A stretch of DNA of 64,000 nucleotides from Lentibacillus halodurans. Its GTDB lineage: Bacteria > Bacillota > Bacilli > Bacillales > Amphibacillaceae. Of the stretch, positions 34,741 through 43,518 are shown in pieces. How positions within the stretch are numbered: the first letter of the stretch is position 1; each line of letters opens with the position of its first letter. The position numbers were made by a program, and so were the translations under genes. The notes beneath the pieces were generated by a model. The model was given only the letters and a program-made list of their open reading frames with translations. It was not told the origin of the DNA and searched no databases. Where the stretch lies: assembly GCF_900112045.1 (NCBI RefSeq), contig NZ_FOJW01000001.1, forward strand, positions 248,001-312,000. The letters run 5' to 3'.

Positions 34741-35874
34741 ATGAGTGAATCCAGTAACGAAACAACGCAATTAAATATAGGTGACATTGTAACAGGGACA
34801 GTTATAAAAGTGGAAGACAAACAAGTTCTTGTTGATATTGGCTACAAAACAGAAGGCATTGTGCCGATTGGTGAACTATCAAGCCTGCACATTGAAAAAG
34901 CAAGTGATGTAGTGCAGGAGGGTGATTCATTAACCTTGTATATCAAAAAAATGGATGAAGATGATGAAGTCATTCTGTCCAAAAAAGCAGTAGATGCTGA
35001 ACAGGCATGGGAAACGTTAGAAGAAAAATATCAAAATGGTTATGTATTTGAGACAGAAATTAAAGAAATTGTAAAGGGCGGACTCGTTGCTGATGTGGGT
35101 GTACGAGGATTTATTCCGGCATCTCTGGTGGAAACGTACTATGTTGAGGACTTCTCCGATTATATTAATCATTCATTGACGGTTAAAATTGTCGATTTGG
35201 ACAAGGAACAGAATCGTATCATATTATCTCATAAAGATGTTGTTCAAGATGAAATGGATGCGAAAAAACATGATGTGCTGCAGTCATTGGTAGAAGGCCA
35301 AGTGCTTGAGGGTACTGTACAACGTTTGACCAATTTTGGTGTTTTTGTTGATCTTGGCGGTATTGATGGACTTGTTCATATTTCACAACTTGCACATGAG
35401 CATGTTGAAAAAGCTTCGGATGTTGTGGCAGAAGGAGACAAGATCGACGTAGAAGTATTATCCGTTGACAGAGATAATGAACGAATCTCCCTTTCCCGTA
35501 AGAAAACACTTCCAGGTCCATGGGCGAATATTGAGGACCGTGTATCAAGAGGCGATGTGCTGGAAGGTACAGTTAAACGCCTGGTAAACTTCGGTGCTTT
35601 CGTTGAAGTTCTTCCCGGTGTTGAAGGTTTGGTTCATATTTCACAAATTGCCAACCGGCATATTGGAACGCCACAGGAAGTGCTTGAGATTGGTCAGGAA
35701 ATTCAGGTGAAAGTTCTGGACGTCAATGAACAGGAAGAACGAATATCCCTCAGCATAAAGGAATTGGAACAGGAAAAAGAAGCATCAGAAGTGAAACAAT
35801 ATGAAAAAGATGATGATCAGTCAGGATTCCAGCTGGGCGATTTTGTCGGTGATGAATTAGACAAATACAAATAA
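34741..35874 (+). CDS. ypfD: S1-domain RNA-binding protein (YpfD, ribosomal protein S1 homologue)
   Basis: 377 residues from the ATG at 34741 behind AAGGAGGG. Four S1 repeats are visible, at about 12-82, 98-165, 184-253 and 269-340, each starting with a GxVxxGTV-like strand; repeats three and four share FGVFVDLGGIDGLVHISQL and FGAFVEVLPGVEGLVHISQI in part. The protein is shorter than E. coli S1 (six repeats), as in other bacilli, where it is not essential and its ribosomal role is debated. Confidence 0.94.
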   Translation: MSESSNETTQLNIGDIVTGTVIKVEDKQVLVDIGYKTEGIVPIGELSSLHIEKASDVVQEGDSLTLYIKKMDEDDEVILSKKAVDAEQAWETLEEKYQNGYVFETEIKEIVKGGLVADVGVRGFIPASLVETYYVEDFSDYINHSLTVKIVDLDKEQNRIILSHKDVVQDEMDAKKHDVLQSLVEGQVLEGTVQRLTNFGVFVDLGGIDGLVHISQLAHEHVEKASDVVAEGDKIDVEVLSVDRDNERISLSRKKTLPGPWANIEDRVSRGDVLEGTVKRLVNFGAFVEVLPGVEGLVHISQIANRHIGTPQEVLEIGQEIQVKVLDVNEQEERISLSIKELEQEKEASEVKQYEKDDDQSGFQLGDFVGDELDKYK

Positions 35875-35884
35875 CATCATTGCT

Positions 35885-35916
35885 AAGGCTCTTTCCACAT
35901 GGGAAAGGGCCTTTTT
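35885..35916 (+). terminator. Terminator after ypfD
   Basis: 12-bp stem AAGGCTCTTTCC / GGAAAGGGCCTT (one G-T pair), 5-base loop, then TTT. Confidence 0.85.
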
Positions 35917-36113
35917 GATTGCACAGGAAACGATAGATAGATTGAATAATGGTGGATAACTTAACTACTGAATCAGCCAAGTCCACCTCCAGAGTAAAAG
36001 TTGCAGTGTGACTCCCAAACCTTCGTCTGATAAGTCAACATCAACTCACTTCCGCTTTTGTTTGTTTAAAACATAACTGAATCAGTCATAATGATAGTGG
36101 CAGGTGAGGTAAA

Positions 36114-36731
36114 ATGAGCAATGGATTGCTTTTCTATTGGTTTTCATGGATTTTATGGACTATTGTCACTTTTATAATGCCCAAAAACAGGCTCAGAACA
36201 ATACTGGCATGCTGGCTGCTGTTATTGATTATAAGTTCAAATTCATACATATCGTTTGATCATTTTCAGCTATCCGCAAGTTATTTGGTCCTTTTGATAG
36301 GGGCTTTTATATTGCATACGAGACTTTCCCGAACGCTTTTTCATGTATTCGGTTCATTCACGATCATGATAGGGTATACCGCTATTCTAATTTGGATGAA
36401 CCATACACCATTGAACCTCTTTCTTCCTCCGTTGGTAACTATTTCATGTATCCTTTTCATGTTAATTATCTTGACAACAACAGGGCTATGGAACAGACTG
36501 GCTTGCAGTCTGCTGGGGATGTCCGGGGGAGAGTTACTGTACAGTATTATCATATCCGGTTATTTAATCCCTGATATGATTGGAGATAAACGCTTTTTCG
36601 ATTGTATTCTTGTCATCACGGTTGCGATTTTATGCTATGATTTGTTACTCATATTAAAACTGAAAATAACACGAAAACTTCATAAATCCATCCCAAAATC
36701 AAAACCATTATTCAGGAAGCAGGCACAATAA
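36114..36731 (+). CDS. yphA: YphA, multi-pass membrane protein
   Basis: 205 residues with six or seven hydrophobic helices and a basic C-terminal tail (KITRKLHKSIPKSKP). It sits between the S1 gene and der, exactly where YphA (199 residues) lies in B. subtilis. No catalytic motif is visible and the function is unknown. The start is preceded by AGGTGAGG. Recognition rests mostly on position, length and helix pattern. Confidence 0.8.
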   Translation: MSNGLLFYWFSWILWTIVTFIMPKNRLRTILACWLLLLIISSNSYISFDHFQLSASYLVLLIGAFILHTRLSRTLFHVFGSFTIMIGYTAILIWMNHTPLNLFLPPLVTISCILFMLIILTTTGLWNRLACSLLGMSGGELLYSIIISGYLIPDMIGDKRFFDCILVITVAILCYDLLLILKLKITRKLHKSIPKSKPLFRKQAQ

Positions 36732-36830
36732 TAATTGTGGTTATACCATTCTTTTGCTAGAATTAGTAAAAGCTGAAGTAAGCATTGTTGCAAATGTAAT
36801 TCAAAGAGACGCAGAAAGGATGTTCCTTTC

Positions 36831-38141
36831 ATGAGGAAATCTGTTGTAGCAATTGTAGGGAGACCTAATGTAGGTAAGTCGACCATTTTTAATCGACTCG
36901 TCGGAGAGCGAATTTCAATTGTAGAGGACACACCCGGTGTTACACGGGATCGTGTCTATGCGAAAGCTGAATGGCTGACAACAACATTTAATGTCATTGA
37001 TACAGGTGGTATCGATATGAGTGATGAACCACTTCTTGTTCAAATGCGCCAGCAAGCGGAGATCGCAATCGAGGAATCGGATGTCATCATATTTTTGTTG
37101 AATGGACGCGAAGGGATTACTGCTGCTGACGAAGAGGTAGCCAAAATGTTGTATAAGTCGAATAAACCGGTTGTTGTTGCAGTGAATAAAATGGATAACC
37201 CGGAAATGCGCGAAGAAATTTATGAATATTATGCATTAGGGTTTGGTGAACCGTATCCAATTTCCGGGGCTCATGGTCTCGGACTTGGTGATTTATTGGA
37301 TAATGTTGTCGGATATTTTCCGGAAATGCACAATGAAGAACCGGATGAAGATACCATTTATTTCAGTTTAATCGGAAGACCCAATGTGGGAAAATCATCG
37401 CTTGTTAACGCTATGCTTAACGAAGAACGTGTCATTGTCAGTGAACAGGAAGGGACAACTAGGGATGCGATTGATACACATCTTCATAAAGATGATCAGG
37501 ATTTCGTGATTATTGATACGGCCGGAATGCGCAAGCGCGGGAAAGTTTATGAAGCGACTGAAAAGTATAGTGTATTACGTGCATTAAAAGCCATCGAACG
37601 ATCTGATGTTGCTTTAGTTTTAATTGATGCCCAAACAGGTATAAGGGAACAGGATAAAAAAATTGCCGGTTACGCACATGAAGCGGGACGAGGTATCATT
37701 ATCGTCATTAACAAATGGGATACAGTTGAGGCAAATGAAAAAACGATGAAAGAATTTGAGGAGAAAGTCCGAGCTCACTTTCAATATTTGGATTATGCAC
37801 CGGTTGTTTTCCTGTCGGCCACCACAAAAAAACGATTGCATACGTTAATTCCTGCGATAAAGACCGCAAGTGAAAATCATGCAAAACGTGTACCGACAAA
37901 TGTGTTGAATGATGTAATTATGGATGCGCTGGCAATGAATCCAACCCCAACAGTTAAAGGTAAACGGCTAAAAATATTGTATGCCACTCAGGTAGCTGTC
38001 AAACCACCCAGCTTTGTCATATTTGTGAATGAACCTGATCTAATGCATTTTTCGTATAGACGATTTCTCGAAAATCGGATCAGAGATGCATTCGGATTTG
38101 CAGGTACACCACTTAAGCTATTTGCACGAAAACGGCAATAA
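36831..38141 (+). CDS. der: Ribosome biogenesis GTPase Der (EngA)
   Basis: 436 residues, the family length. Two tandem G domains: the first with P-loop GRPNVGKST (10-18), DTPGVT and NKMD; the second with [20 protein letters not shown] and NKWD. A KH-like C-terminal domain (about 350-436) carries [19 protein letters not shown]. Der acts late in 50S subunit assembly. It is followed after 32 bases by gpsA, the common bacillar pairing. Confidence 0.98.
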   Translation: MRKSVVAIVGRPNVGKSTIFNRLVGERISIVEDTPGVTRDRVYAKAEWLTTTFNVIDTGGIDMSDEPLLVQMRQQAEIAIEESDVIIFLLNGREGITAADEEVAKMLYKSNKPVVVAVNKMDNPEMREEIYEYYALGFGEPYPISGAHGLGLGDLLDNVVGYFPEMHNEEPDEDTIYFSLIGRPNVGKSSLVNAMLNEERVIVSEQEGTTRDAIDTHLHKDDQDFVIIDTAGMRKRGKVYEATEKYSVLRALKAIERSDVALVLIDAQTGIREQDKKIAGYAHEAGRGIIIVINKWDTVEANEKTMKEFEEKVRAHFQYLDYAPVVFLSATTKKRLHTLIPAIKTASENHAKRVPTNVLNDVIMDALAMNPTPTVKGKRLKILYATQVAVKPPSFVIFVNEPDLMHFSYRRFLENRIRDAFGFAGTPLKLFARKRQ

Positions 38142-38173
38142 GGATAAATAAGCTTCTCAAGGGAGGAATAGGA

Positions 38174-39211
38174 TTGACTAAAGTAGCAGTATTGGGTGCC
38201 GGAAGCTGGGGAACAGCGTTAAGTATTGTGCTGGCAGATAACGGTCATGATGTCAGATTATGGACACACCGCAAAGAACAAGCAGAAGCGATTAATACGA
38301 CGTACAAAAATGAACAATATCTGGATGCCTACATACCCGAACAGATTCAAGCATTTTACGAATTGAATGAAGCGATTGATGATGTTTCAGCCATTGTTAT
38401 GGTTGTACCTACCAAAGCAATCAGGGAAGTCTGTATGGAGTTAAATAACACACTGAAACAGAAGGCTGTTATGATTCATGCAACGAAAGGAATTGAGCCG
38501 GAATCACTGAAACGGGTCTCCCAGGTAATTGGTGAGGAAATGGATCATTATGATTATGAAGATATTGTCGTGCTCTCGGGACCAAGTCACGCGGAAGAAG
38601 TCGGTAAGCGGCAGCCAACAACGGTGACTGTTTCTTCCTTAAACAGCCATAACGCGGCATTATCCCAGGATTTATTCATTAATGAATCATTCCGTGTCTA
38701 TACGAGTACTGATATAGTAGGCATTGAATTGGGTGGTGCATTAAAGAATATTATTGCACTCGGAGCAGGCATATCCGATGGGCTAGGATATGGTGACAAC
38801 GCAAAGGCTGCTTTGATTACGAGAGGATTAGCTGAAATAACCAGGTTGGGCGTATCACTTGGAGCTAGCCCTTTAACCTTTTTGGGATTGCCGGGTGTTG
38901 GTGATCTGATTGTCACATGCACAAGCCCTCACAGCCGAAACTGGCGTGCAGGTAACATGCTGGGCGGAGGCCAGAAGCTTGATGAGGTGCTGGAACAAAT
39001 GGGTATGGTCGTTGAAGGTGTCCGGACAACAAAAGCAGCCTATCAATTTGCAAAGGAACAGCAGATTGAGATGCCGATCACGCAAGGATTATATCAGGTT
39101 CTATTTGAAGACAAAGAGCCCAAAGATGTTGTTGAACAATTAATGAACCGGACCAAGCGGGAGGAAATGGATGATATCTCGAGCTTACTAAGTGTCAATT
39201 ATCCGCAATAA
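38174..39211 (+). CDS. gpsA: Glycerol-3-phosphate dehydrogenase [NAD(P)+]
   Basis: 345 residues, identical in length to B. subtilis GpsA. Starts at TTG 38174 behind GGGAGG. N-terminal dinucleotide fold VLGAGSWGTALS, ATKGIEP, LSGPSHAEEV, and the catalytic lysine in GALKNIIALGAG; GDLIVTCTSPHSRN is the substrate-binding region. It reduces dihydroxyacetone phosphate to sn-glycerol-3-phosphate for phospholipids, the precursor used by acyltransferases such as PlsC. Confidence 0.97.
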   Translation: MTKVAVLGAGSWGTALSIVLADNGHDVRLWTHRKEQAEAINTTYKNEQYLDAYIPEQIQAFYELNEAIDDVSAIVMVVPTKAIREVCMELNNTLKQKAVMIHATKGIEPESLKRVSQVIGEEMDHYDYEDIVVLSGPSHAEEVGKRQPTTVTVSSLNSHNAALSQDLFINESFRVYTSTDIVGIELGGALKNIIALGAGISDGLGYGDNAKAALITRGLAEITRLGVSLGASPLTFLGLPGVGDLIVTCTSPHSRNWRAGNMLGGGQKLDEVLEQMGMVVEGVRTTKAAYQFAKEQQIEMPITQGLYQVLFEDKEPKDVVEQLMNRTKREEMDDISSLLSVNYPQ

Positions 39212-39239
39212 CACTTATTCGCCGCCTTTGCATATAATA
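39212..39239 (+). promoter_or_regulatory. Sigma-K-like promoter for the spoVIF-like gene
   Basis: ACAC at 39211-39214, 16 bases, then CATATAATA at 39231-39239 fits mAC-N16-CATAnnnTA. The gene starts 32 bases downstream. The -10 also resembles a sigma-A TATAAT, so the assignment is tentative. Confidence 0.4.
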
Positions 39240-39270
39240 TGTTGAAATGACTATGCAAGGAGGCGAGCAT

Positions 39271-39531
39271 GTGAGTAATTTTCAGGATAAACTTTTTGAT
39301 AAAGTTCAGCAGAATTCTGATATCAGCCCGAATGAAATTTATAAGGTGGCAGACTCTGTAAAACAAGCCGATTTTTCAGATGAAAAGACAGTCAGATCTC
39401 TGGTGCGGCGTTTAGCAAATTTAGCAAATAAACCTATTTCCAAAGAAAAAGAAGATAAAATTGTAGAATCAATTATAAAAAATAACATGCCAATGGATAT
39501 GCAGACGTTAAATAAAATGTTTAAAAAATAG
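39271..39531 (+). CDS. Stage VI sporulation protein F family (SpoVIF-like)
   Basis: 86 residues from the GTG at 39271, preceded by AAGGAGGCGA; a few more codons are open upstream. KVADSVKQADFSDEKTVRSL and LANKPISKEKEDKIVESII, with NNMPMDMQTLNKMFK at the end, are the conserved blocks of SpoVIF (YjcC), a spore-coat assembly protein needed for lysozyme resistance. No membrane segment. In B. subtilis spoVIF is elsewhere and a different small gene sits here, so this could be a paralogue. Confidence 0.82.
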   Translation: MSNFQDKLFDKVQQNSDISPNEIYKVADSVKQADFSDEKTVRSLVRRLANLANKPISKEKEDKIVESIIKNNMPMDMQTLNKMFKK

Positions 39532-39632
39532 CTGTATCTGGGCAAGTGAGGATACATTGACCCGTATGCTCGCATAATATAAATCGCACAAGCATTCATG
39601 GATGGAGTTGCGGTGGGTATTATTTAGTCATA

Positions 39633-39669
39633 CCGGGATGAAGCCAGCCCCCTTCATTCCGGATTTTTT
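39633..39669 (+). terminator. Terminator after the spoVIF-like gene
   Basis: 11-bp stem CCGGGATGAAG / CTTCATTCCGG (one G-T pair), 8-base loop, then six T's. Confidence 0.85.
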
Positions 39670-39679
39670 ACAGTTCGCC

Positions 39680-39714
39680 AAGTTTTTCTGGCATGCCCAT
39701 ACATCATGGCATAT
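39680..39714 (+). repeat. 35-bp direct repeat, copy 1
   Basis: Identical over 35 bases to 39748-39782 (from AAGTTTTTCTGGCATGCCCA to the final GGCATAT). Each copy holds a small ATGCC ... GGCAT dyad. The two copies start 68 bases apart. Confidence 0.85.
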
Positions 39715-39747
39715 CTAAATTATGATCGAATCCGAATCTTTCACCAG

Positions 39748-39782
39748 AAGTTTTTCTGGCATGCCCATACATCATGGCATAT
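39748..39782 (+). repeat. 35-bp direct repeat, copy 2, abutting a promoter-like TATAAT
   Basis: Second exact copy. Two bases after its end lies TATAAT (39785-39790), about 34 bases before the yphE-like start; no good -35 is found because the repeat occupies that place. It may be an operator or activator site. Confidence 0.8.
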
Positions 39783-39823
39783 GTTATAATACGGTGTGCA
39801 TGTTTTGAATAGGAGTGGATGAA

Positions 39824-40021
39824 ATGTCAGAAAGTATGCTGAATATGTGGATTTCATTCGTCGGTATGGGCTTATTGCTTGTAGCGATGGGACTCATCCT
39901 GCTCAGCAGATATAAATTAAAAGGATTCTTATCAGCAATTGTATCTCTGCTGGCCTATTTATCATTACTCGTTGGCACGGTTATTATTTTTTACATCGTT
40001 TTCAACGGTCCAACAGCATAG
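39824..40021 (+). CDS. yphE: YphE-like (DUF2768) two-helix membrane protein
   Basis: 65 residues from the ATG at 39824, five bases after AGGAGTGG; GTG at 39815 is inside that site. Two membrane helices (about 8-28 and 34-57) are joined by a basic SRYKLKG turn, and the protein ends NGPTA. Position before the YphF lipoprotein and spoIVA matches the 67-residue YphE of B. subtilis. The name is from position and helix pattern; function unknown. Confidence 0.7.
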   Translation: MSESMLNMWISFVGMGLLLVAMGLILLSRYKLKGFLSAIVSLLAYLSLLVGTVIIFYIVFNGPTA

Positions 40022-40034
40022 GAGGCTCAGGGTG

Positions 40035-40772
40035 ATGAAACATACATATATTAGGCTTCTTTGTTTATTATCGATGATATTTCTTTTAAGCGGGTGTCTC
40101 TATCCCGAAAGTGAATTATCAAAAAACCAGAAGTCAAATGAATCCCAGTTGGAAGCAGTACAATCAGCAGTCGATCAATATCAGGAGAAAAATCAGGGAC
40201 TGCTGCCAATTCAGACCAAACCCAGTGATACGCCCATTTTTCAAAAGCATCTAGTTGACTTCCAGCCGTTAAAGGAGCAGAACATTATGACCGAAATCCC
40301 TGGAAATGCTTATCAGAACGGCGGAATATATCAATATACAATCATTATCCCTGATGAAAATCCGCAAGTGAAACTGATTGATTTACGTATTTCGGATACA
40401 ATCAGGGAAGTGGCTGTAAAACTGGATATATATCGGAACGAACACCTTTATCCACCATTTGGCAAAGAGGTTGCTGAGGGTATTTTCCAGGTAGATCATG
40501 AAGAACTGGGTCTTGAATCCCGGCCATATGTAGTCAGTCCTTACTCGCAGGAAAATTTGCCAATTGTGATGGACACGGAAGGTAACTTGTATGTTGATTA
40601 TCGGATTGATTTAACGAACGCACTTGAAGAATATGAACATAATTTTGAAGAAGGAGACGACATCCGATACCTATTGGCTGAAAAGACACCATTCGTACCC
40701 GTATATTCCTTTCCATATACAATTCGTGACGGTGAACCTGCTTTCAACTTGACGGATAAGCAAAATAAATAA
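40035..40772 (+). CDS. yphF: YphF lipoprotein
   Basis: 245 residues (B. subtilis YphF 244). A lipoprotein signal with LLSGC (Cys about 19) means it is anchored on the outer face of the membrane. The mature part is soluble, with paired YxYTIIIPDENPQVKLIDLR and YVDYRIDLTNALEEY regions. The open frame upstream of 40035 is not coding in character and overlaps the yphE-like gene. Function is not known; it always sits beside spoIVA, so a spore-related role is possible. Confidence 0.85.
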   Translation: MKHTYIRLLCLLSMIFLLSGCLYPESELSKNQKSNESQLEAVQSAVDQYQEKNQGLLPIQTKPSDTPIFQKHLVDFQPLKEQNIMTEIPGNAYQNGGIYQYTIIIPDENPQVKLIDLRISDTIREVAVKLDIYRNEHLYPPFGKEVAEGIFQVDHEELGLESRPYVVSPYSQENLPIVMDTEGNLYVDYRIDLTNALEEYEHNFEEGDDIRYLLAEKTPFVPVYSFPYTIRDGEPAFNLTDKQNK

Positions 40773-40780
40773 GCATAATC

Positions 40781-40819
40781 AATCCCTTGTGACATATATT
40801 GTGTTGCAGGGGATTTTAT
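40781..40819 (+). terminator. Terminator after yphF
   Basis: 9-bp stem AATCCCTTG / CAGGGGATT (one G-T pair), 17-base loop, then TTTT. Confidence 0.55.
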
Positions 40820-40867
40820 GGTTAACAAATAAAAATCTTTTTTTGCCTCTTTTTAAGCCTAATTAAG

Positions 40868-40897
40868 TCATAATCCGATAGGACAACATCATAGACT
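40868..40897 (+). promoter_or_regulatory. Sigma-E-like promoter for spoIVA
   Basis: TCATAAT (40868-40874), 15 bases, CATAGACT (40890-40897), close to the sigma-E consensus; the gene starts 64 bases downstream. spoIVA is a sigma-E gene in B. subtilis. Confidence 0.5.
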
Positions 40898-40960
40898 TGT
40901 AATGTCAATCATTCGCAAGTAGTTTTTGATTTTTGGAAAAGGAGATCGGGAGGGGATCGT

Positions 40961-42439
40961 TTGGAGAGAGTTGATATTTTCAAAGATATTTCAAAGCGGA
41001 CGAATGGAGATATTTACCTTGGGATTGTAGGTGCTGTCCGGACCGGAAAATCAACTTTTATTAAACATTTTATGGAACTGGGCGTTTTACCGAATATTTC
41101 GGATGAAAGTGAACGTGGCAGGGCCCATGATGAATTACCGCAAAGTGCTGCCGGAAAAACCATTATGACAACCGAACCAAAGTTTATTCCGAATCAGGCA
41201 GTATCAGTGCACGTTGATGAAGGTCTCGATGTAAATGTCCGTCTGGTGGATTGTGTAGGTTACGCTGTTGATGGGGCCAAAGGATTTGAGGACGAAAATG
41301 GACCCAGGATGATTAACACACCTTGGTATGAAGATCCGATACCATTCCATGATGCAGCAGAAATCGGAACAAGAAAAGTCATTCAGGAACATTCAACGAT
41401 CGGTGTTGTAGTCACAACTGATGGAACATTCGGGGAAATAGCACGCACTGACTATCAGGAACCAGAGGAAAAAATTGTGGAAGAAATGAAAGAAGTCGGC
41501 AAACCGTTTATTATGGTTGTCAATTCGGCACGGCCGACCAGTCAGGAAACGGAACTGCTGCGCCAGGATCTTATCGATAAATATGACATACCTGTACTGG
41601 CCATGAATGTAGAGACGATGACTGAACATGATGTCTATAATGTCATGCGGGAGGCATTATATGAATTCCCTGTGCTGGAAGTGAATGTGAATCTGCCAAG
41701 CTGGGTCATGGTTCTTAACGAAGAACATTGGCTGCAGCGAAATTACCAGGATGCCATCCAGTCAACTGTCAAAAATATCAGAAGGTTACGTGATGTCGAT
41801 CACATTATAGGCAATTTTGCTGACTATGACTACATCGACAGAGCAAATCTTGCCGGTATGGAAATGGGTGACGGTATAGCAGAAATTGACCTGCATGCTC
41901 CGGATCATTTATATGATGAAGTGCTGAAGGAAATAGTCGGTGAAGAGATACGTGGAAAAGACCATTTGCTTGAACTCATGCAGGATTTTGCCCATGCCAA
42001 ACGGGAATACGATCAAGTAGCAGGTGCATTGCAAATGGTAAAGCAGACTGGTTATGGCATTGCTGCACCAACATTGGAGGATATGAAACTGGATGAACCG
42101 GAGATTATTCGTCAGGGTTCCAGATTTGGTGTCCGCCTAAAGGCAATAGCACCATCCATCCATATGGTAAAGGTTGAAGTTGAATCTGAATTCGCCCCAA
42201 TTATCGGCACCGAAAAACAAAGTGAGGAACTCGTAAGATACCTGATGCAGGATTTTGAGGAAGATCCATTATCCATCTGGGAATCGGACATTTTTGGCAG
42301 ATCATTAAGCTCGATTGTCAGAGAAGGCATTCAGGCGAAAATTTCACTCATGCCGGAAAATGCGAGGTATAAATTAAAAGATACACTGGAACGGATTATC
42401 AACGAAGGTTCCGGCGGATTAATAGCCATTATTTTATAG
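40961..42439 (+). CDS. spoIVA: Stage IV sporulation protein A (coat basement ATPase)
   Basis: 492 residues, the same length as in B. subtilis. TTG start at 40961 behind GGGAGGGGA. Walker A GAVRTGKST (24-32) and a Walker-B like VRLVDCVGY make it a TRAFAC-type ATPase. SpoIVA hydrolyses ATP to polymerise irreversibly on the outer forespore membrane and forms the base for the spore coat; the C-terminal region (ending GGLIAIIL) is needed for localisation through SpoVM. Highly conserved throughout. Confidence 0.98.
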   Translation: MERVDIFKDISKRTNGDIYLGIVGAVRTGKSTFIKHFMELGVLPNISDESERGRAHDELPQSAAGKTIMTTEPKFIPNQAVSVHVDEGLDVNVRLVDCVGYAVDGAKGFEDENGPRMINTPWYEDPIPFHDAAEIGTRKVIQEHSTIGVVVTTDGTFGEIARTDYQEPEEKIVEEMKEVGKPFIMVVNSARPTSQETELLRQDLIDKYDIPVLAMNVETMTEHDVYNVMREALYEFPVLEVNVNLPSWVMVLNEEHWLQRNYQDAIQSTVKNIRRLRDVDHIIGNFADYDYIDRANLAGMEMGDGIAEIDLHAPDHLYDEVLKEIVGEEIRGKDHLLELMQDFAHAKREYDQVAGALQMVKQTGYGIAAPTLEDMKLDEPEIIRQGSRFGVRLKAIAPSIHMVKVEVESEFAPIIGTEKQSEELVRYLMQDFEEDPLSIWESDIFGRSLSSIVREGIQAKISLMPENARYKLKDTLERIINEGSGGLIAIIL

Positions 42440-42465
42440 CAGCTATACATAGTTGCTATTTTTTT
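42436..42465 (+). terminator. Terminator of spoIVA
   Basis: 9-bp stem ATAGCAGCT / AGTTGCTAT (one G-T pair), 6-base loop, then seven T's; overlaps the stop codon. Confidence 0.85.
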
Positions 42466-42644
42466 GTTCGAATTCTTCATTTTTTTCTTTAAAAAAGCAG
42501 GAGATTTTCCTTTTATGTCGTATATCATTATAAAAGACTCTATATCAGGCAGGATAGCAGGTGCAGCTGATGGTCATTTTTCCAAAATTATAGGAAATGA
42601 TAGCAAAAAAATAAAATTAATACCGATAAATTAGGCACTTATTG

Positions 42645-42673
42645 TTGAATTTTGTTCCAATCTCGGTTAATAT
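42645..42673 (+). promoter_or_regulatory. Possible sigma-A promoter for hbs
   Basis: TTGAAT (42645-42650), 17 bases, TAATAT (42668-42673), 123 bases before the hbs start. The 356-base gap between spoIVA and hbs otherwise holds the spoIVA terminator, AT-rich sequence without a supported gene, and the leader hairpin listed separately. Confidence 0.45.
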
Positions 42674-42722
42674 AAGCCTTGTCATCAATGATTTTGGTGA
42701 CATTAAGTATAAAAAAAGACAA

Positions 42723-42762
42723 ATTGGAAACAAATGATGATATATTTACAGTTTGTTCCAAT
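42723..42762 (+). other. Leader hairpin upstream of hbs
   Basis: ATTGGAAACAAA (42723-42734) pairs with TTTGTTCCAAT (42752-42762) with one bulged A. TTTGTTCCAAT also occurs at 42651-42661 in the promoter spacer, which would give an alternative pairing if transcription started earlier. Possible mRNA-stability or autoregulatory structure. Confidence 0.45.
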
Positions 42763-42795
42763 GTCTATGAACAATTTTGGGAGGAGGTGAATGTC

Positions 42796-43068
42796 ATGAA
42801 TAAAACAGACTTGGTTAATGCCGTTGCAGAAAAAAGCGAACTTTCCAAGAAAGATGCTACGAAAGCTGTAGATGCAGTTTTTGAATCTGTCATGGATTCA
42901 CTTAAAAAAGGTGAAAAAGTACAGTTAATCGGATTCGGGAACTTTGAGGTACGTGAGCGTTCCGAGCGTAAAGGACGTAATCCACAAACCGGAGAAGAAA
43001 TTAAAATTCCTGCAAGTAAAGTTCCTGCATTTAAACCAGGAAAAGCCCTTAAAGAAAGCGTTAAATAA
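42796..43068 (+). CDS. hbs: DNA-binding protein HU
   Basis: 90 residues from the ATG at 42796 behind the very strong GGGAGGAGGTGA. Classical [22 protein letters not shown], the [20 protein letters not shown] arm region and [16 protein letters not shown] at the end. It bends and compacts DNA as a homodimer. The frame extends upstream to 42679, but that region is leader. High-expression features (strong ribosome site, strong terminator) fit an abundant protein. Confidence 0.97.
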   Translation: MNKTDLVNAVAEKSELSKKDATKAVDAVFESVMDSLKKGEKVQLIGFGNFEVRERSERKGRNPQTGEEIKIPASKVPAFKPGKALKESVK

Positions 43069-43088
43069 CTGTTTCTTACATAGGGCCG

Positions 43089-43122
43089 AAAAAAAGGGCA
43101 CGTTATTGCGTGCTCTTTTTTT
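43089..43122 (+). terminator. Terminator of hbs
   Basis: A-run, GGGCACG / CGTGCTC stem with one G-T pair and a 6-base loop, then eight T's; 13 or more base pairs in total. Confidence 0.9.
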
Positions 43123-43192
43123 CACTTTATGCAAACTTGTTATGACACTTAACGCGGGAGCTTAGAATTTAAGCATTATGGGAGTGGATGCT

Positions 43193-43399
43193 ATGGAAGA
43201 CTTTTTTGTCATAAAAGCTCTGGAGGACGGCGTAAACGTTATCGGTTTGACGAGGGGATCGGTTACCCGGTTTCATCATTCGGAAAAATTGGATGAAAAT
43301 GAAGTGATGATTGCTCAATTTACAGAACATACCTCTGCTGTAAAAGTGAGAGGGAAGGCATTGATCCAGACAAGTCACGGTGAAGTCAGTAACGAATAA
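43193..43399 (+). CDS. mtrB: Tryptophan RNA-binding attenuation protein TRAP
   Basis: 68 residues from the ATG at 43193 after [27 protein letters not shown] and [20 protein letters not shown], plus [14 protein letters not shown], are close to B. subtilis TRAP and include the residues that bind tryptophan and GAG/UAG triplets. TRAP is an 11-subunit ring that, with bound tryptophan, wraps trp leader RNA and stops its expression. In B. subtilis it follows folE (mtrA), which is absent here, and the trp operon is not in the aro cluster downstream. Confidence 0.95.
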   Translation: MEDFFVIKALEDGVNVIGLTRGSVTRFHHSEKLDENEVMIAQFTEHTSAVKVRGKALIQTSHGEVSNE

Positions 43400-43462
43400 C
43401 ATATCATTCTCATGCTTATTTTCATACGCCTTATTAATTTTAGTTATGGAACATACGCATAA

Positions 43463-43473
43463 TATGCTATAAT
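43463..43473 (+). promoter_or_regulatory. Extended -10 promoter for hepS-menG-hepT
   Basis: TGCTATAAT (43465-43473) matches TGnTATAAT exactly; the -35 region is weak. It lies 46 bases before the chosen hepS start. Confidence 0.6.
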
Positions 43474-43518
43474 GACAGTATGATTTGTGGAATGGATGAA
43501 AGGGTACAGGTGGTTGTT

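Noticed and set aside
39680-39782. Possible CRISPR remnant from two 35-bp direct repeats
   Set aside because: Only two copies with one 33-base spacer, next to a promoter-like box, and no cas genes; a regulatory duplication fits better.
42466-42640. Hidden small gene in the spoIVA-hbs gap
   Set aside because: All frames are broken by stops and no ribosome site precedes a plausible start.
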